The notes: generated from the sequence alone by a model not told the origin. Shown: positions 19,567-29,403, counted from the first letter of the stretch. The stretch is 64,000 bases of DNA from Bacteroidales bacterium (GCA_017437125.1 JAFSBV010000024.1:123096-187095), one strand, 5' to 3'. Made by a program: numbers and translations.

Positions 19567-19884
19567 ATGGAGAAATATTTATATACTATCGGCGAAGCTG
19601 CTGAAATACTTGGCGAGAGCACCTCGCTTGTGCGTTTCTGGGCCAATGAGTTCCCTAAGTTCATAAAGCCTCAGAGAAATGCCAAGGGAAACCGTCTTTT
19701 CACAAAGGAGGATATCGAGACCCTCAAGCATATCCATCTTCTCGTAAAGGTGGAGGGCCTTACACTTGAAGGTGCGGCAAAGAGACTCAAGGGAGACAGG
19801 AAGGAAGTCATCAGCAAAGCCAGGGTGCTGGAGTCGCTCAAGGCAATACGCAGCCAGCTTGAGGAAATCAGGTCCGAGCTCTAA
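19567..19884 (+). CDS. MerR-family transcriptional regulator
   Basis: Small DNA-binding protein of 105 residues. It begins with a MerR winged helix (YTIGEAAEILGESTSLVRFW, then NRLFTKEDIETLK) and ends in a short dimerisation helix. There is no effector domain, as is usual for the short MerR proteins found near cell-wall peptidase genes in Bacteroidetes. It follows the M23 pair by 40 bp and precedes the Nif3 gene by 11 bp. Its targets are unknown. Confidence 0.88.
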   Translation: MEKYLYTIGEAAEILGESTSLVRFWANEFPKFIKPQRNAKGNRLFTKEDIETLKHIHLLVKVEGLTLEGAAKRLKGDRKEVISKARVLESLKAIRSQLEEIRSEL

Positions 19885-19895
19885 AATCAGGTCAT

Positions 19896-20678
19896 ATGGA
19901 TTATAAGGTAAAGGATGTAACCGCGGCGATAGAGGAGTTCGCACCTCTTTCGATTCAGGAAGGATGGGACAACAGCGGCCTGTGCATAGGCTCGTATGAT
20001 GCCCCTGTGACTTCTGTGCTTCTGGGACTTGACTGTACCCCGGAGCTTGTGGATGAGGCTGTGGCGTGCGGAGCGGACATGATTGTGACACACCATCCTC
20101 TCATCTTCTCGGGACTCAAGAAGATAAGCCCTGACGATCAGGTGGGTGAGGCGGTGATAAAGGCGATAAAGGCAGGTATAAGCATATATGCTGCTCACAC
20201 GAGCGCGGACAAGGTCATTGCAGGTGTAAGCGGAGCAATGGCGGCGAGGCTCGGACTGGAGAATGTCCGCATTCTCGACGAAGACGGTGAGGGGACAGGA
20301 CTTGGCGTTGTCGGGGATCTTCCTGAACCTGTTACGGCTGAGGAGGCGGTAAAATTGGTGAAGGAACGCTTCAATCTGAAGGCCATGAAGGCATCCAGGC
20401 CGGTCGAGGGCACGATTTCCCGTATTGCGATGTGCGGAGGTTCCGGCGGATCGCTCATAGGTGCGGCGATGAAATCCGGTGCGCAGCTGTATATCAGCGG
20501 AGACATTTCATATCATAACTTCTTTACCCGTGACGGCTTCATGATCATGGATATAGGACATTATGAGAGTGAAATAGAGATCGTTGACATTTTATTTTCT
20601 TTGATAAAGAAAAAATTTCCTACCTTTGCGGTTCGCATTACTCAGAATATATATAGTAACCCGATATTTTATTTTTAA
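19896..20678 (+). CDS. Nif3-like dinuclear metal-binding protein (GTP cyclohydrolase I type 2 homologue)
   Basis: Protein of 260 residues of the NIF3/YbgI family, which binds two metal ions; its cellular role is not established. Family motifs include WDNSGLCIG, THHPLIFSG, AAHTSADK and, near the C-terminus, GHYESE. It is the short form without the CutA-like central insertion. The final codons overlap a promoter for the next gene. It is likely co-transcribed with the MerR gene. Confidence 0.9.
   Translation: MDYKVKDVTAAIEEFAPLSIQEGWDNSGLCIGSYDAPVTSVLLGLDCTPELVDEAVACGADMIVTHHPLIFSGLKKISPDDQVGEAVIKAIKAGISIYAAHTSADKVIAGVSGAMAARLGLENVRILDEDGEGTGLGVVGDLPEPVTAEEAVKLVKERFNLKAMKASRPVEGTISRIAMCGGSGGSLIGAAMKSGAQLYISGDISYHNFFTRDGFMIMDIGHYESEIEIVDILFSLIKKKFPTFAVRITQNIYSNPIFYF
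20601..20628 (+). promoter_or_regulatory. Promoter inside the 3' end of the Nif3 gene
   Basis: TTG (20601-20603) and TACCTTTG (20621-20628) are separated by 17 bp. This is slightly shorter than the usual spacing. It would drive the zinc-ribbon gene at 20684 and possibly dnaB onwards. Confidence 0.6.
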
Positions 20679-20683
20679 GCGAT

Positions 20684-21493
20684 ATGGCTAAAAAGACAAA
20701 GAAAATCGAAACTCCGATTGACCAGAGAGAGACCTTCGTATCCATTCAGAAGTCCTTTGCTGACTCGGATCTCAGCGTGAGCGAGAAGCTCCAGACTCTC
20801 TATGCTCTTCAGCAGGCTGATACGGCGATCGACAAGATCCTCCAGCTCAGAGGTGAGCTTCCTATGGAGGTTGAGGCTCTCGAGACAGAGATTGCGGAGC
20901 TCAAGGCCAAGTCTGTGCGCATTGCCGAGATCATTGACGAGTACGGCAAGTTCATCACAGAGAACAAGCTCGGAATTACAGAGTGTGATTCACAGATCGA
21001 GAAGTACAAGTCTCAGCTCGAGAATGTAGCAAACAGCCGCGAGTACGACTCTCTCAACAAGGAGATCGAGAATCAGGGACTCCTCAGGCAGATTGCTGAG
21101 AAGCACATCGCAGAGACTAAGGAGCGCATCTTCGACAAGAAGAACGAGCTTGAGGTTGTCAAGGAGAAGCTTGCAGTAAGGGCAGAGGATCTCAAGGCTA
21201 AGAAGGAAGAGCTCTCTACTATCGTAGAGTCAACTTCAAAGGAAGAGGAGATACTTCGTGCCAACAGAGAGGCATGTGCTGAAAAGATCGACGAAAGGAC
21301 AATGAGTGCCTACGATCACATCAGACAGAGCTGCAACAACCACCTTGCTGTGGTTTCCGTATTCAACGGTGACTCTTGCGGAGGATGCTTCAACACGATC
21401 GCACCTCAGAGACTTATCGACATCGCTTCCAACAGGAAGATGATCGTTTGTGAATATTGCGGAAGAATTCTTGTAAACCCTGACTTCGAATAG
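20684..21493 (+). CDS. Coiled-coil protein with C4 zinc ribbon
   Basis: Predicted protein of 269 residues, rich in Glu, Lys and Leu, with a long central coiled coil (about 60-200). It ends in a four-cysteine zinc ribbon: CGGCFN and, about 30 residues later, CEYCGRIL. This is the layout of the widespread DUF164/C4-type zinc-ribbon family, whose function is not settled (nucleic-acid or ribosome-associated roles have been suggested). The gene directly precedes dnaB (8 bp gap). Confidence 0.85.
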   Translation: MAKKTKKIETPIDQRETFVSIQKSFADSDLSVSEKLQTLYALQQADTAIDKILQLRGELPMEVEALETEIAELKAKSVRIAEIIDEYGKFITENKLGITECDSQIEKYKSQLENVANSREYDSLNKEIENQGLLRQIAEKHIAETKERIFDKKNELEVVKEKLAVRAEDLKAKKEELSTIVESTSKEEEILRANREACAEKIDERTMSAYDHIRQSCNNHLAVVSVFNGDSCGGCFNTIAPQRLIDIASNRKMIVCEYCGRILVNPDFE

Positions 21494-21501
21494 TCTGGCT
21501 T

Positions 21502-23022
21502 ATGGCTGAAGAAGGAAGGAAAAAATCAGTCAGAAGGAAGAATCCGACAGTCAATCTGGACACGCTTGGGCTTGAGATGGGAAACAGACCGCCTCAAGCT
21601 CTTGACGTCGAAGAGGCTGTCCTCGGAGCGCTTCTCATTGAACCGAATTGTGTGGACGAGGCCATGGATGAGCTCTCGCCCTCTTGTTTCTATAGCGAGA
21701 AGCACAGGATGGTGTTTGAGGCGATGAGTTCGCTGAACAACGAGCATGTCGCCATCGATCTCCTGTCCGTTTCACAGAAGCTCAAGTCTCAGGGAAACCT
21801 TGAAGCTGTGGGAGGTACGATCGTTCTTGCTCAGCTTTCTCAGAAGATCGGAGCAGCGGCTCACATCGAATATTACATCAGGATCCTCAAGCAGAAATGC
21901 ATCCAGAGGGAACTCATCACTGCGTCTTACGATATCCTCAAGACCTCATATGACGAGTCTGTGAATGTCGATGATCTCATCGATACCGCTCAGACCAAGC
22001 TCTTCGCCGCCATCCAGAACAATGTCAAGAAGGATGTCCAGGAGATCGGAAAGGTCATCAACGAGGCTCTGGAGGATCTCCAGAAGAGACAGGATTCGGA
22101 TGGCTATAGCGGTGTTCCTTCCGGATTCCCTTCTCTTGACAAGATCACGTTGGGATGGCAGGCTTCGGACCTCATCATTCTCGCTGCCCGTCCTTCGGTC
22201 GGTAAGACGGCATTCGTGGTGAATGTCGCCAGGAATGCAGCTGTCGATTTCAATATGCCGGTGGCCATATTCTCTCTTGAAATGCCTGCAAAGCAGCTTG
22301 CGAACCGTATGATGGTTTCGGAAACGAAGCTGAGCGCTGACAAGATCAAGGGAGGTGTCAAGCTTCAGGACTGGGAATGGCAGCAGCTTGACATACAGCT
22401 CAGAAGACTGGCAAAGGCACCGATATATATAGATGACACTCCTTCGCTTCCGGTGATGGAGTTCCGTTCGAAGGTGAAGAAGCTTGTCAAGCAGAAAGGA
22501 GTGAGACTTATCGTGGTCGATTACCTTCAGCTGATGCAGGGCCCTGCAGAACTCCGTGGAATGCGTGAGCAGGAAGTGGCGGCCATTTCCCGAACACTCA
22601 AGGCTACAGCCAAGGAAATGAATGTGCCTATCATCGCGCTTTCACAGCTTTCACGTCAGTCGGAGAACCGTCAGGGCAGCAACAGACGCCCTCAGCTCAG
22701 CGACCTTCGTGAATCCGGTTCCATCGAGCAGGATGCCGATATGGTAATATTCATCCATAGGTACGACTATCAGGGACTTTCGGACAATCCGGATGATGTC
22801 GGCAGGACCCAGATCATCATAGCGAAGCACAGAAACGGTTCCATCGGAGATATCGACATGAGGTTCCGTGCTGATGAGGTACGTTTCGTGGATGAACAGG
22901 AAAGTCTTGTGAATCAGGCGGATTCGATGCCGGTGGCTTCGGCCATGAATGAAGACATACCTCCGTTCGGTCCAGGTGCCATGCCTGCAGGCGAATTCGG
23001 TATGAATGATGAATTCATGTAG
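21502..23022 (+). CDS. dnaB: Replicative DNA helicase
   Basis: Hexameric helicase of 506 residues that opens the replication fork. The N-terminal DnaB domain (about 30-135) contains EEAVLGALL. The RecA-like motor domain has a Walker A motif (ARPSVGKTAF, near residue 232) and IVVDYLQLM for Walker B, then ALSQLSR and EQDADMVIFIHR. The last 40 residues are a variable acidic tail. No intein is present and length is normal. It sits at the head of a stretch leading to the rnf operon. Confidence 0.97.
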   Translation: MAEEGRKKSVRRKNPTVNLDTLGLEMGNRPPQALDVEEAVLGALLIEPNCVDEAMDELSPSCFYSEKHRMVFEAMSSLNNEHVAIDLLSVSQKLKSQGNLEAVGGTIVLAQLSQKIGAAAHIEYYIRILKQKCIQRELITASYDILKTSYDESVNVDDLIDTAQTKLFAAIQNNVKKDVQEIGKVINEALEDLQKRQDSDGYSGVPSGFPSLDKITLGWQASDLIILAARPSVGKTAFVVNVARNAAVDFNMPVAIFSLEMPAKQLANRMMVSETKLSADKIKGGVKLQDWEWQQLDIQLRRLAKAPIYIDDTPSLPVMEFRSKVKKLVKQKGVRLIVVDYLQLMQGPAELRGMREQEVAAISRTLKATAKEMNVPIIALSQLSRQSENRQGSNRRPQLSDLRESGSIEQDADMVIFIHRYDYQGLSDNPDDVGRTQIIIAKHRNGSIGDIDMRFRADEVRFVDEQESLVNQADSMPVASAMNEDIPPFGPGAMPAGEFGMNDEFM

Positions 23023-23041
23023 AAAACGAGACATATTGAAG

Positions 23042-23920
23042 ATGAAGTTTTCAATGGTCATAATGTTTCTCCTGTGTACATGTATGGCGGTTTTCCCGCT
23101 GCATGCACAGGAGAATCTTGATTTGAAAGGGACTTCCTGCATTCCTGTGAGGTCGGTAGGGGAGGATGCTCTTGCGTTTCAGGATGGTGAAAAGATGGAC
23201 TTCGTGCTTCATTACAGGTGGGGAGCGATCAATACTGATGTGGCTACTGCTACGGTGTCCCTGGACTCCCTGACATATGACGGACACGAGGCCTTCCTCT
23301 GCTCGGCGTATGGCGCGACATCCAAGTTTTTCGACATATTCTTCAAGGTACGCGAAGACTTCAGGTCATGGTTTACCCGAGACGGTCTGAAACCTCTCAA
23401 GTTCACCAGAGATACATATGAAGGAGGCTATGAGGCGAGGAATACCTATCATTATGACTGGAATGCCGTTGAACCTGTCATAGCTGCTGAGGTGTATTCT
23501 TCAAAGAAAGGCATGAGGCAGATGACTCTTCCGCTGACTCCGTGCACCTTTGATCTTCCTGCCCTCTTCTTCTATGCGAGGAACATGGACTTCGATTCTG
23601 TGGAGCCAGGCAGGAAATATCCTATGACATTCGCTATCGATGACGATGTGTATAACGTTTATTTCATCCTTCATGGACGCGAGACGATAAAGGTGAAGGG
23701 ACTCGGCACCGTCAAGACGATCAAGTTCGCGGCAAAGCTGCTTGAAGGAGAGGTCTTCAAGGGAGAGGAGGACATGCTGATATGGGTTACGGACGATGAA
23801 AACAGGCTTCCTGTATATTTCGAGGCCCCTCTGCTTGTCGGAGTGGCTTCAGGACGTCTGACAGGATATGAGGGTCTGAAGCATCCTTTCACGGCCCTGG
23901 TTGAAACAAAAAAGAAATGA
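23042..23920 (+). CDS. DUF3108 secreted protein
   Basis: Exported protein of 292 residues with a signal peptide ending around PLHAQ. The rest fits DUF3108, a beta-rich periplasmic domain of unknown role (DFVLHYRWGAINTDVATATV and a conserved EGVFKGEEDMLIWVTDDENR-like region near the end). The ATG at 23042 is chosen because the signal peptide starts there; an upstream in-frame ATG would add 12 charged residues. It lies between dnaB and rseC, which overlap or nearly touch it. Confidence 0.82.
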   Translation: MKFSMVIMFLLCTCMAVFPLHAQENLDLKGTSCIPVRSVGEDALAFQDGEKMDFVLHYRWGAINTDVATATVSLDSLTYDGHEAFLCSAYGATSKFFDIFFKVREDFRSWFTRDGLKPLKFTRDTYEGGYEARNTYHYDWNAVEPVIAAEVYSSKKGMRQMTLPLTPCTFDLPALFFYARNMDFDSVEPGRKYPMTFAIDDDVYNVYFILHGRETIKVKGLGTVKTIKFAAKLLEGEVFKGEEDMLIWVTDDENRLPVYFEAPLLVGVASGRLTGYEGLKHPFTALVETKKK

Positions 23921-23921
23921 T

Positions 23922-24338
23922 ATGGCAAAGAAGAATCAGATTGCACATAAGGGGAAGATAGTGGAGATAACCCCGGATTTCACAACCGTTGAGATAATCG
24001 CTTCGTCGGCATGTTCGTCATGCCATGCAAAGGGACTCTGCGGCATGTCGGAGGAACAGGAGAAGATCATAATGCTTCCGACGGATCCATATGCCGTACA
24101 TGCAGTCGGAGATGAAGTTACCGTCATGACGAAGATGTCCATGGGGTTGAAAGCTGTGTGGATATCTTATGTCGTTCCTTTGGCGATATTAATGATTTTA
24201 ATATTATCTTTGTCAGCTGTTATTGATAATGAATTCCTCAGGGGAGGAATCGCCATTGCGGGTGTCGCTGTTTACTACTTTTTTATTTGGCTGTTTAGGG
24301 ATAAACTGTCAAATGAATTCGTGTTTTATATTGAATAA
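23922..24338 (+). CDS. rseC: RseC/MucC-like protein, first gene of the rnf operon
   Basis: Inner-membrane protein of 138 residues. It has an N-terminal cytoplasmic part with a cysteine cluster (CSSCHAKGLCG) and two membrane segments (about 76-97 and 103-121). RseC-like proteins precede rnfB in many Bacteroidetes and are thought to help assemble or partner the Rnf complex; in E. coli, RseC works with Rsx in keeping SoxR reduced. The ATG follows the upstream stop by 1 bp. A longer start 21 bp upstream is possible but lies inside the previous gene. Confidence 0.87.
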   Translation: MAKKNQIAHKGKIVEITPDFTTVEIIASSACSSCHAKGLCGMSEEQEKIIMLPTDPYAVHAVGDEVTVMTKMSMGLKAVWISYVVPLAILMILILSLSAVIDNEFLRGGIAIAGVAVYYFFIWLFRDKLSNEFVFYIE

Positions 24339-24360
24339 CAACTAAATTAACTATATCGTA

Positions 24361-25251
24361 ATGACACAAACAATTATCTGGACTATTGCAATACTCACCA
24401 TTCTCGGTGTGCTTCTCGCGGTGGTTCTCTATGTTGTGGCTGAAAAGTTCAAGGTAGAGGAAGATCCGAGAATCGACGAGGTGGAGAAGGTGTTGCCTGG
24501 TGCTAACTGCGGAGGATGTGGCCAGGCCGGCTGCCGTGCCTTCGCTCAGTTCTGCGTCGAATCGTCTCCGAATCTGGACAAGTGCTTCTGTCCTGTAGGA
24601 GGAAATGATGGAATGCAGAAGGTTGCAGCCGTACTCGGTGTCGAGGTTGCCGTAAAGGATCCTCAGGTCGCTGTGGTACGTTGTAACGGAACATGTGAGA
24701 ACCGTCCTCGTACAAACGAGTATGGCGGATTTCAGTCATGCCGTGTCAAGGCTGCTCTCTACAGCGGTGACACAGGATGTTCTTTCGGTTGTCTCGGATG
24801 TGGTGACTGCGTTGCAGCCTGCCAGTTCGGAGCGATCTCAATGGATCCTTCAACAGGTCTTCCTGTTGTTGACGAAGAGAAATGTACTGCCTGCGGAGCA
24901 TGTGTGAAGGCATGTCCTAAGAACGTGATCGAGCTCCGTAACAAGGGCCGCAGGAACATGCGCGTATTCGTATCATGCGTCAACAAGGATAAGGGTGCTG
25001 CGGCACGCAAGGCATGTAAGGCTGCATGTATCGGTTGCGGCAAATGTGCCAAGGTATGTCCTTTCGAGGCCATTACAGTGGAGAACAACCTGGCATATAT
25101 CGATTTCACAAAGTGCAAGCTCTGCAAGAAGTGTGTGGCTGAGTGCCCTACAGGAGCTATCCATGCTGTGAATTTCCCTGTCATCAAACCAAAGCCAGAG
25201 GCAGCACCGGCTCCGGCCCCTGCCGCTGAACCAGTAAAGAAGGAGGAATAG
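24361..25251 (+). CDS. rnfB: Rnf complex iron-sulfur subunit B
   Basis: Ferredoxin-oxidising subunit (296 residues) of the Rnf ferredoxin:NAD+ oxidoreductase. It has one N-terminal membrane helix (about 4-26), a four-cysteine Fes domain (NCGGCGQAGC), and several 4Fe-4S motifs (GCGDCVAAC, CTACGACVKACP, CIGCGKCAKVCP and CKLCKKCVAECP). A low-complexity tail rich in Pro and Ala ends the protein. Gene order rseC-B-C-D-G-E-A is the one typical of Bacteroidetes. The complex couples electron flow from ferredoxin to NAD+ with sodium or proton export. Confidence 0.96.
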   Translation: MTQTIIWTIAILTILGVLLAVVLYVVAEKFKVEEDPRIDEVEKVLPGANCGGCGQAGCRAFAQFCVESSPNLDKCFCPVGGNDGMQKVAAVLGVEVAVKDPQVAVVRCNGTCENRPRTNEYGGFQSCRVKAALYSGDTGCSFGCLGCGDCVAACQFGAISMDPSTGLPVVDEEKCTACGACVKACPKNVIELRNKGRRNMRVFVSCVNKDKGAAARKACKAACIGCGKCAKVCPFEAITVENNLAYIDFTKCKLCKKCVAECPTGAIHAVNFPVIKPKPEAAPAPAPAAEPVKKEE

Positions 25252-25255
25252 GACT

Positions 25256-26611
25256 ATGATGAAGACATTTTCAATAGGTGGTATCCACCCGAGCGACAGC
25301 AAGATCTCCAAGGACTGCAAGATCGAGGTTCTGCCCGTTCCTTCAAAGGTGTTCATTTCTGTAGCCCAGCATCTCGGTGCCCCTGCAACTCCGGTAGTAA
25401 AGGCCGGTGATCAGGTGAAGGTCGGTCAGGTGATCGCTGAGCCAGCAGGATTCATTTCAGCATATGTACATTCGTCTGTTTCAGGTACTGTGAAGTCCGT
25501 AGGACCTCGCAAGGATCTGGCAGGAAACAATATGACCCATATCGAAATCGATGTAGAGGGAGATGAGTGGATCGAAGGTGTCGATCTTTCAGACACACTC
25601 GTGACAGCCATCCCTGAGGACAACAAGGCTATTCTTGAGAAGATCAAGATGTGCGGAGTTGTCGGACTCGGTGGTGCTACCTTCCCTGCACATGTGAAGC
25701 TCTGTCCTCCTCCGGGCAAGGTGGCTGAATGCCTTATCCTCAATGGAGCTGAGTGTGAGCCTTACCTCACTTCCGATAACCGCATCATGATCGAAAGAAG
25801 CAAGGAGATCGTGATCGGAGCTGCCATCATGAAGCAGGTTCTCGGCGGATGCAAGACAGTGATCGGAATAGAGGAAAACAAGCCAGAGGCCATTGCAGCC
25901 ATGACTGCGGCAGTAGCTGAACTTCAGAAGACAGCCAAGGGATATGACGGCATTTCCGTAATGACTCTCAAGAAGAAGTATCCTCAGGGTGGTGAGAAGC
26001 AGCTTATCGATGCAGTGATGGGACGCCAGGTGAAGTCTATGGGACTCCCTATCGATGTGGGAGCCGTAGTGCAGAATGTGGCTACATCACTTGCCGTATA
26101 TGAGGCTGTCCAGAAGAACATACCTCTCATCACGAACGTGATGACCATCACAGGAGACTGTCTCCCTATGGAGAAGCAGCACAATTATAAGTTCCGTATC
26201 GGTATGCCTCTCTCATATATCGCCGAATATGCAGGCGGTGTTCCTGAGCAGGCAGCTAAGATCATCAGCGGAGGTCCGATGATGGGTAAGGCTATCGCAA
26301 ACATGGATGCCACTACAGTGAAGGGATCTTCATCTCTTCTTTATCTTACTGCAGAGCAGACTGTACGCGGTGTGGAATCGGCATGTATCCGTTGCGGAAA
26401 ATGTGCCGAGGCCTGCCCGATGGGACTTGAGCCGTTCCTTCTTCAGAAGTACGCTCGTAACAACATGATGGACGAACTTGAGGAAAATGCCGTTCAGGAC
26501 TGTATAGAATGCGGTTGCTGCCTTTACAGCTGTCCTGCGAACATTCCGCTTCTCGATATAATCCGTATCGCGAAGGGTGACGTCATCAGAATCATCAGAA
26601 CTAGAAAATAA
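25256..26611 (+). CDS. rnfC: Rnf complex subunit C
   Basis: Peripheral, flavin- and NADH-binding subunit of 451 residues. It has the N-terminal barrel-sandwich domain, the nucleotide-binding region similar to complex I 51-kDa subunits (GLGGATFPAHVK), an SLBB part, and two C-terminal ferredoxin motifs (CIRCGKCAEACP and CIECGCCLYSCP). Two ATGs in a row at 25256 and 25259 are possible starts. The 4-bp gap from rnfB indicates one operon. Confidence 0.95.
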   Translation: MMKTFSIGGIHPSDSKISKDCKIEVLPVPSKVFISVAQHLGAPATPVVKAGDQVKVGQVIAEPAGFISAYVHSSVSGTVKSVGPRKDLAGNNMTHIEIDVEGDEWIEGVDLSDTLVTAIPEDNKAILEKIKMCGVVGLGGATFPAHVKLCPPPGKVAECLILNGAECEPYLTSDNRIMIERSKEIVIGAAIMKQVLGGCKTVIGIEENKPEAIAAMTAAVAELQKTAKGYDGISVMTLKKKYPQGGEKQLIDAVMGRQVKSMGLPIDVGAVVQNVATSLAVYEAVQKNIPLITNVMTITGDCLPMEKQHNYKFRIGMPLSYIAEYAGGVPEQAAKIISGGPMMGKAIANMDATTVKGSSSLLYLTAEQTVRGVESACIRCGKCAEACPMGLEPFLLQKYARNNMMDELEENAVQDCIECGCCLYSCPANIPLLDIIRIAKGDVIRIIRTRK

Positions 26612-26621
26612 TCAAGACAAT

Positions 26622-27587
26622 ATGGAAAGACTTTTGGTTTCACCTTCACCTCATCTGCATACGAAGACCTCTACAAAGTCTTTGATGCGTGATGTGGTGA
26701 TCGCCATGATTCCTGCAGTGATCGTGTCAGTCCTTTTCTATGGATGGTCCGAGCTGCTGGTTCTTGGTGTGAGTGTGGCTTCATGCGTACTGCTGGAGTA
26801 CCTTATCACAAAATATCTGTTGAAGAGACCTTGCACAGTCGGCGACATGTCAGCTGTAGTGACAGGTATTCTTCTTGCTCTCAACCTTCCTGCAACGACA
26901 CCTTGGTGGGTGGTCTTCATCGGAGCTGTCGTTGCAATCGGAGTCGCTAAGATGACATTCGGAGGACTCGGTCAGAACCTCTTCAACCCTGCAATCGTAG
27001 GTCGTGTGTTCCTTCTGATCTCATTCCCTACCTATATGACTGACTGGACAAGACCTCAGGGCTTCATCGGAGGCGGTCTTGACGGACTTTCAGGAGCAAC
27101 TCCTCTCGGACTTGCAAAGGAAGGCGGCGTTGCCGCAATCGAGGGACTCGACTATATGGACATGTTGTTCTACAATATCGGAGGATCTGCCGGTGAGCTT
27201 TCGGCTATCGCCATTCTTGCCGGTTTCGTATATCTCCTTGCACGCAGAGTGATCAGACCGTATATCACACTCTCGATTCTTGCTACAGTAGCTGTCTTCT
27301 CTGGCATCTTCTGGGCAATCAATCCTGCTGAATATACAGACCCTGTATTCAACCTCCTTACAGGTGGTGTCCTTCTTGGTTCCGTATTCATGGCAACTGA
27401 CTATGTGACATCTCCTATGAGCAACGTCGGAGGCATCATCTTCGGTGTCGGCATCGGTATCATCACCATGCTCATCCGTTACTTCGGTGCTTATCCAGAA
27501 GGCATGTCTTTCGCAATCCTTATCATGAACTCAGTGGTTCCTCTCATCAACAAGGTGTGCCACGCTAAAAAGTACGGGAGGGCATAA
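26622..27587 (+). CDS. rnfD: Rnf complex membrane subunit D
   Basis: Integral membrane subunit of 321 residues, related to NqrB. It carries covalently bound FMN on a threonine; the candidate motif is SGATPLG, near residue 170. The ATG at 26622 is chosen because RnfD proteins start close to LLVSPSPH; upstream in-frame codons lie inside rnfC. About eight to ten hydrophobic segments are visible. Confidence 0.95.
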   Translation: MERLLVSPSPHLHTKTSTKSLMRDVVIAMIPAVIVSVLFYGWSELLVLGVSVASCVLLEYLITKYLLKRPCTVGDMSAVVTGILLALNLPATTPWWVVFIGAVVAIGVAKMTFGGLGQNLFNPAIVGRVFLLISFPTYMTDWTRPQGFIGGGLDGLSGATPLGLAKEGGVAAIEGLDYMDMLFYNIGGSAGELSAIAILAGFVYLLARRVIRPYITLSILATVAVFSGIFWAINPAEYTDPVFNLLTGGVLLGSVFMATDYVTSPMSNVGGIIFGVGIGIITMLIRYFGAYPEGMSFAILIMNSVVPLINKVCHAKKYGRA

Positions 27588-27590
27588 GTC

Positions 27591-28175
27591 ATGGCAGTAA
27601 AATCATCATTCAAGAATATGACAATCTGTCTCTTTGCCATCTGTATCGTATGCTCAGGTCTTCTTGCAGGAGTATATGCTCTTACAAAGGAACCTATCGA
27701 CGCAGCGGCAAGGGCAAAGAACGAGGCGGCCATCAAGGAAGTGCTTCCTGAAGCAGCCGTGACAATCGAAGAGGAGAGGACTGTTGATTTCGAAGGTGCA
27801 TCATATGCATACAACCTTGCATATGACGAGGTCGGAAATGTCGTAGGTTGCGCGATCAATGTGGCTCCTGTAGGCTTCGGCGGCCCTATCGCGATCAAGG
27901 TAGGCTTTGACATCAACGGTGTCATCTGCAATACCAAGGTGCTTTCTCAGGCTGAGACTCCAGGTCTCGGAGCGAAGTGCGTAGAGCCTTCATTCTCAGA
28001 ACAGTTCAAGGGCTGGAATCCTGCAGAAAAGAAGCTTTCTGTAAAGAAGGACGGAGGTGATGTTGATGCCATTACAGCTTCTACAATCACATCAAGGGCT
28101 TATGCTGACGGTCTTCTTCTTGCAACGAAGGTATTCCAGGCCATAGGTCAGACTCCAATGCCAATCAATGAATAA
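27591..28175 (+). CDS. rnfG: Rnf complex subunit G
   Basis: Membrane-anchored periplasmic subunit of 194 residues, related to NqrC. It has one N-terminal membrane helix and an FMN-binding domain. The flavinylation motif is DAITASTIT near residue 160, where a threonine takes FMN through a phosphoester bond. It begins 3 bp after the rnfD stop. The flavin transferase ApbE needed for this is not in the window. Confidence 0.94.
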   Translation: MAVKSSFKNMTICLFAICIVCSGLLAGVYALTKEPIDAAARAKNEAAIKEVLPEAAVTIEEERTVDFEGASYAYNLAYDEVGNVVGCAINVAPVGFGGPIAIKVGFDINGVICNTKVLSQAETPGLGAKCVEPSFSEQFKGWNPAEKKLSVKKDGGDVDAITASTITSRAYADGLLLATKVFQAIGQTPMPINE

Positions 28176-28189
28176 AGGAGGAACGGAAA

Positions 28190-28780
28190 ATGGGAAAATT
28201 TCAACTTATAACTAAAGGCCTCATAAAGGAGAACCCTACATTTGTCCTCCTTCTCGGTATGTGTCCTACACTGGCTACAACCACATCGGCCATCAACGGT
28301 ATGAGCATGGGACTTGCCACTCTGTTCGTCCTCGTGCTTTCAAACATGGCGATCTCGCTTATCGCCCCATATATTCCGGACAAGGTCCGTATCCCTTCAT
28401 ATATCGTCGTCATCGCGACTTTCGTGACATTGCTCCAGTTCGTGATGCAGGCATATGTTCCGGATATCTATGAGACTCTCGGACTCTTCATCCCGCTCAT
28501 CGTAGTGAACTGTATCGTTCTCGGACGTGCCGAGGCATTCGCAAACAAGAACGGTGTGATAGATTCGGCTTGTGACGGTATCGGTATCGGACTCGGCTTC
28601 ACACTCTCTCTAACAGTCCTCGGACTTGTACGTGAGATTCTCGGAAGCGGATCTGCATTCGGATTCAAGTTCATCGAAGGTGACGGAATCCTTGCATTCG
28701 TGCTTGCACCGGGAGCTTTCCTTGCGCTCGGATATCTCATCGTAATCTTCAGGAAACTAACAACTAAAAAGGCAGAGTAA
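28190..28780 (+). CDS. rnfE: Rnf complex membrane subunit E
   Basis: Integral membrane subunit (196 residues, about six helices), paralogous to RnfA/NqrD. It starts [20 protein letters not shown], typical of the family. RnfA and RnfE form the central ion-conducting, iron-bearing unit. A GGAGG-like sequence upstream (aaaggaggaacgg) is one of the few Shine-Dalgarno-like sites seen here. Confidence 0.95.
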   Translation: MGKFQLITKGLIKENPTFVLLLGMCPTLATTTSAINGMSMGLATLFVLVLSNMAISLIAPYIPDKVRIPSYIVVIATFVTLLQFVMQAYVPDIYETLGLFIPLIVVNCIVLGRAEAFANKNGVIDSACDGIGIGLGFTLSLTVLGLVREILGSGSAFGFKFIEGDGILAFVLAPGAFLALGYLIVIFRKLTTKKAE

Positions 28781-28782
28781 CT

Positions 28783-29382
28783 ATGGAATACATTCTTATA
28801 ATCATTTCAGCGATATTTGTAAATAATATCCTGCTTTCACAGTTCCTCGGAATCTGTCCTTTCCTCGGAGTTTCGAACAAGCTCAGCACTGCATCAGGAA
28901 TGTCGATGGCTGTATGCTTCGTGATCACGCTCGCGACAGTTGTGACATACCTTCTCAACTCGCTTCTCGCAAAGTTCGGACTTGAGTTCCTGCAGACCAT
29001 ATCGTTCATCCTCGTGATCGCTGCTCTCGTGCAGATGGTGGAGATCGTACTCAAGAAGATCAGCCCGTCGCTCTATTCAGCCCTGGGTATCTTCCTCCCG
29101 CTCATCACCACAAACTGCGCCGTTCTCGGTGTAGCACTCACAGTAGTGCAGAAATCATCTCCATTTGCAGCTGCAGCTGACGGAATGATGAATCTCGGAG
29201 AGGCGACCGTATATGCATTCGCAACATCTCTCGGATTCGGCCTTGCAATGGTTCTCTTTGCCGGCCTCCGCGAGCAGCTTGCTCTCAATGATGTTCCAAA
29301 GTCATTCAAGGGTATTCCTATCGCACTGATCACAGCAAGTATCCTCGCGATGGCGTTCATGGGATTCTCGGGACTTGTTTAG
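28783..29382 (+). CDS. rnfA: Rnf complex membrane subunit A
   Basis: Integral membrane subunit (199 residues) paralogous to RnfE, with the inverted topology known for the pair. The start ([20 protein letters not shown]) and the [13 protein letters not shown] segment are family signatures. It begins 2 bp after rnfE and closes the operon; a hairpin follows. Confidence 0.95.
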   Translation: MEYILIIISAIFVNNILLSQFLGICPFLGVSNKLSTASGMSMAVCFVITLATVVTYLLNSLLAKFGLEFLQTISFILVIAALVQMVEIVLKKISPSLYSALGIFLPLITTNCAVLGVALTVVQKSSPFAAAADGMMNLGEATVYAFATSLGFGLAMVLFAGLREQLALNDVPKSFKGIPIALITASILAMAFMGFSGLV

Positions 29383-29403
29383 ATTGATTTTTTAATATTA
29401 TTT

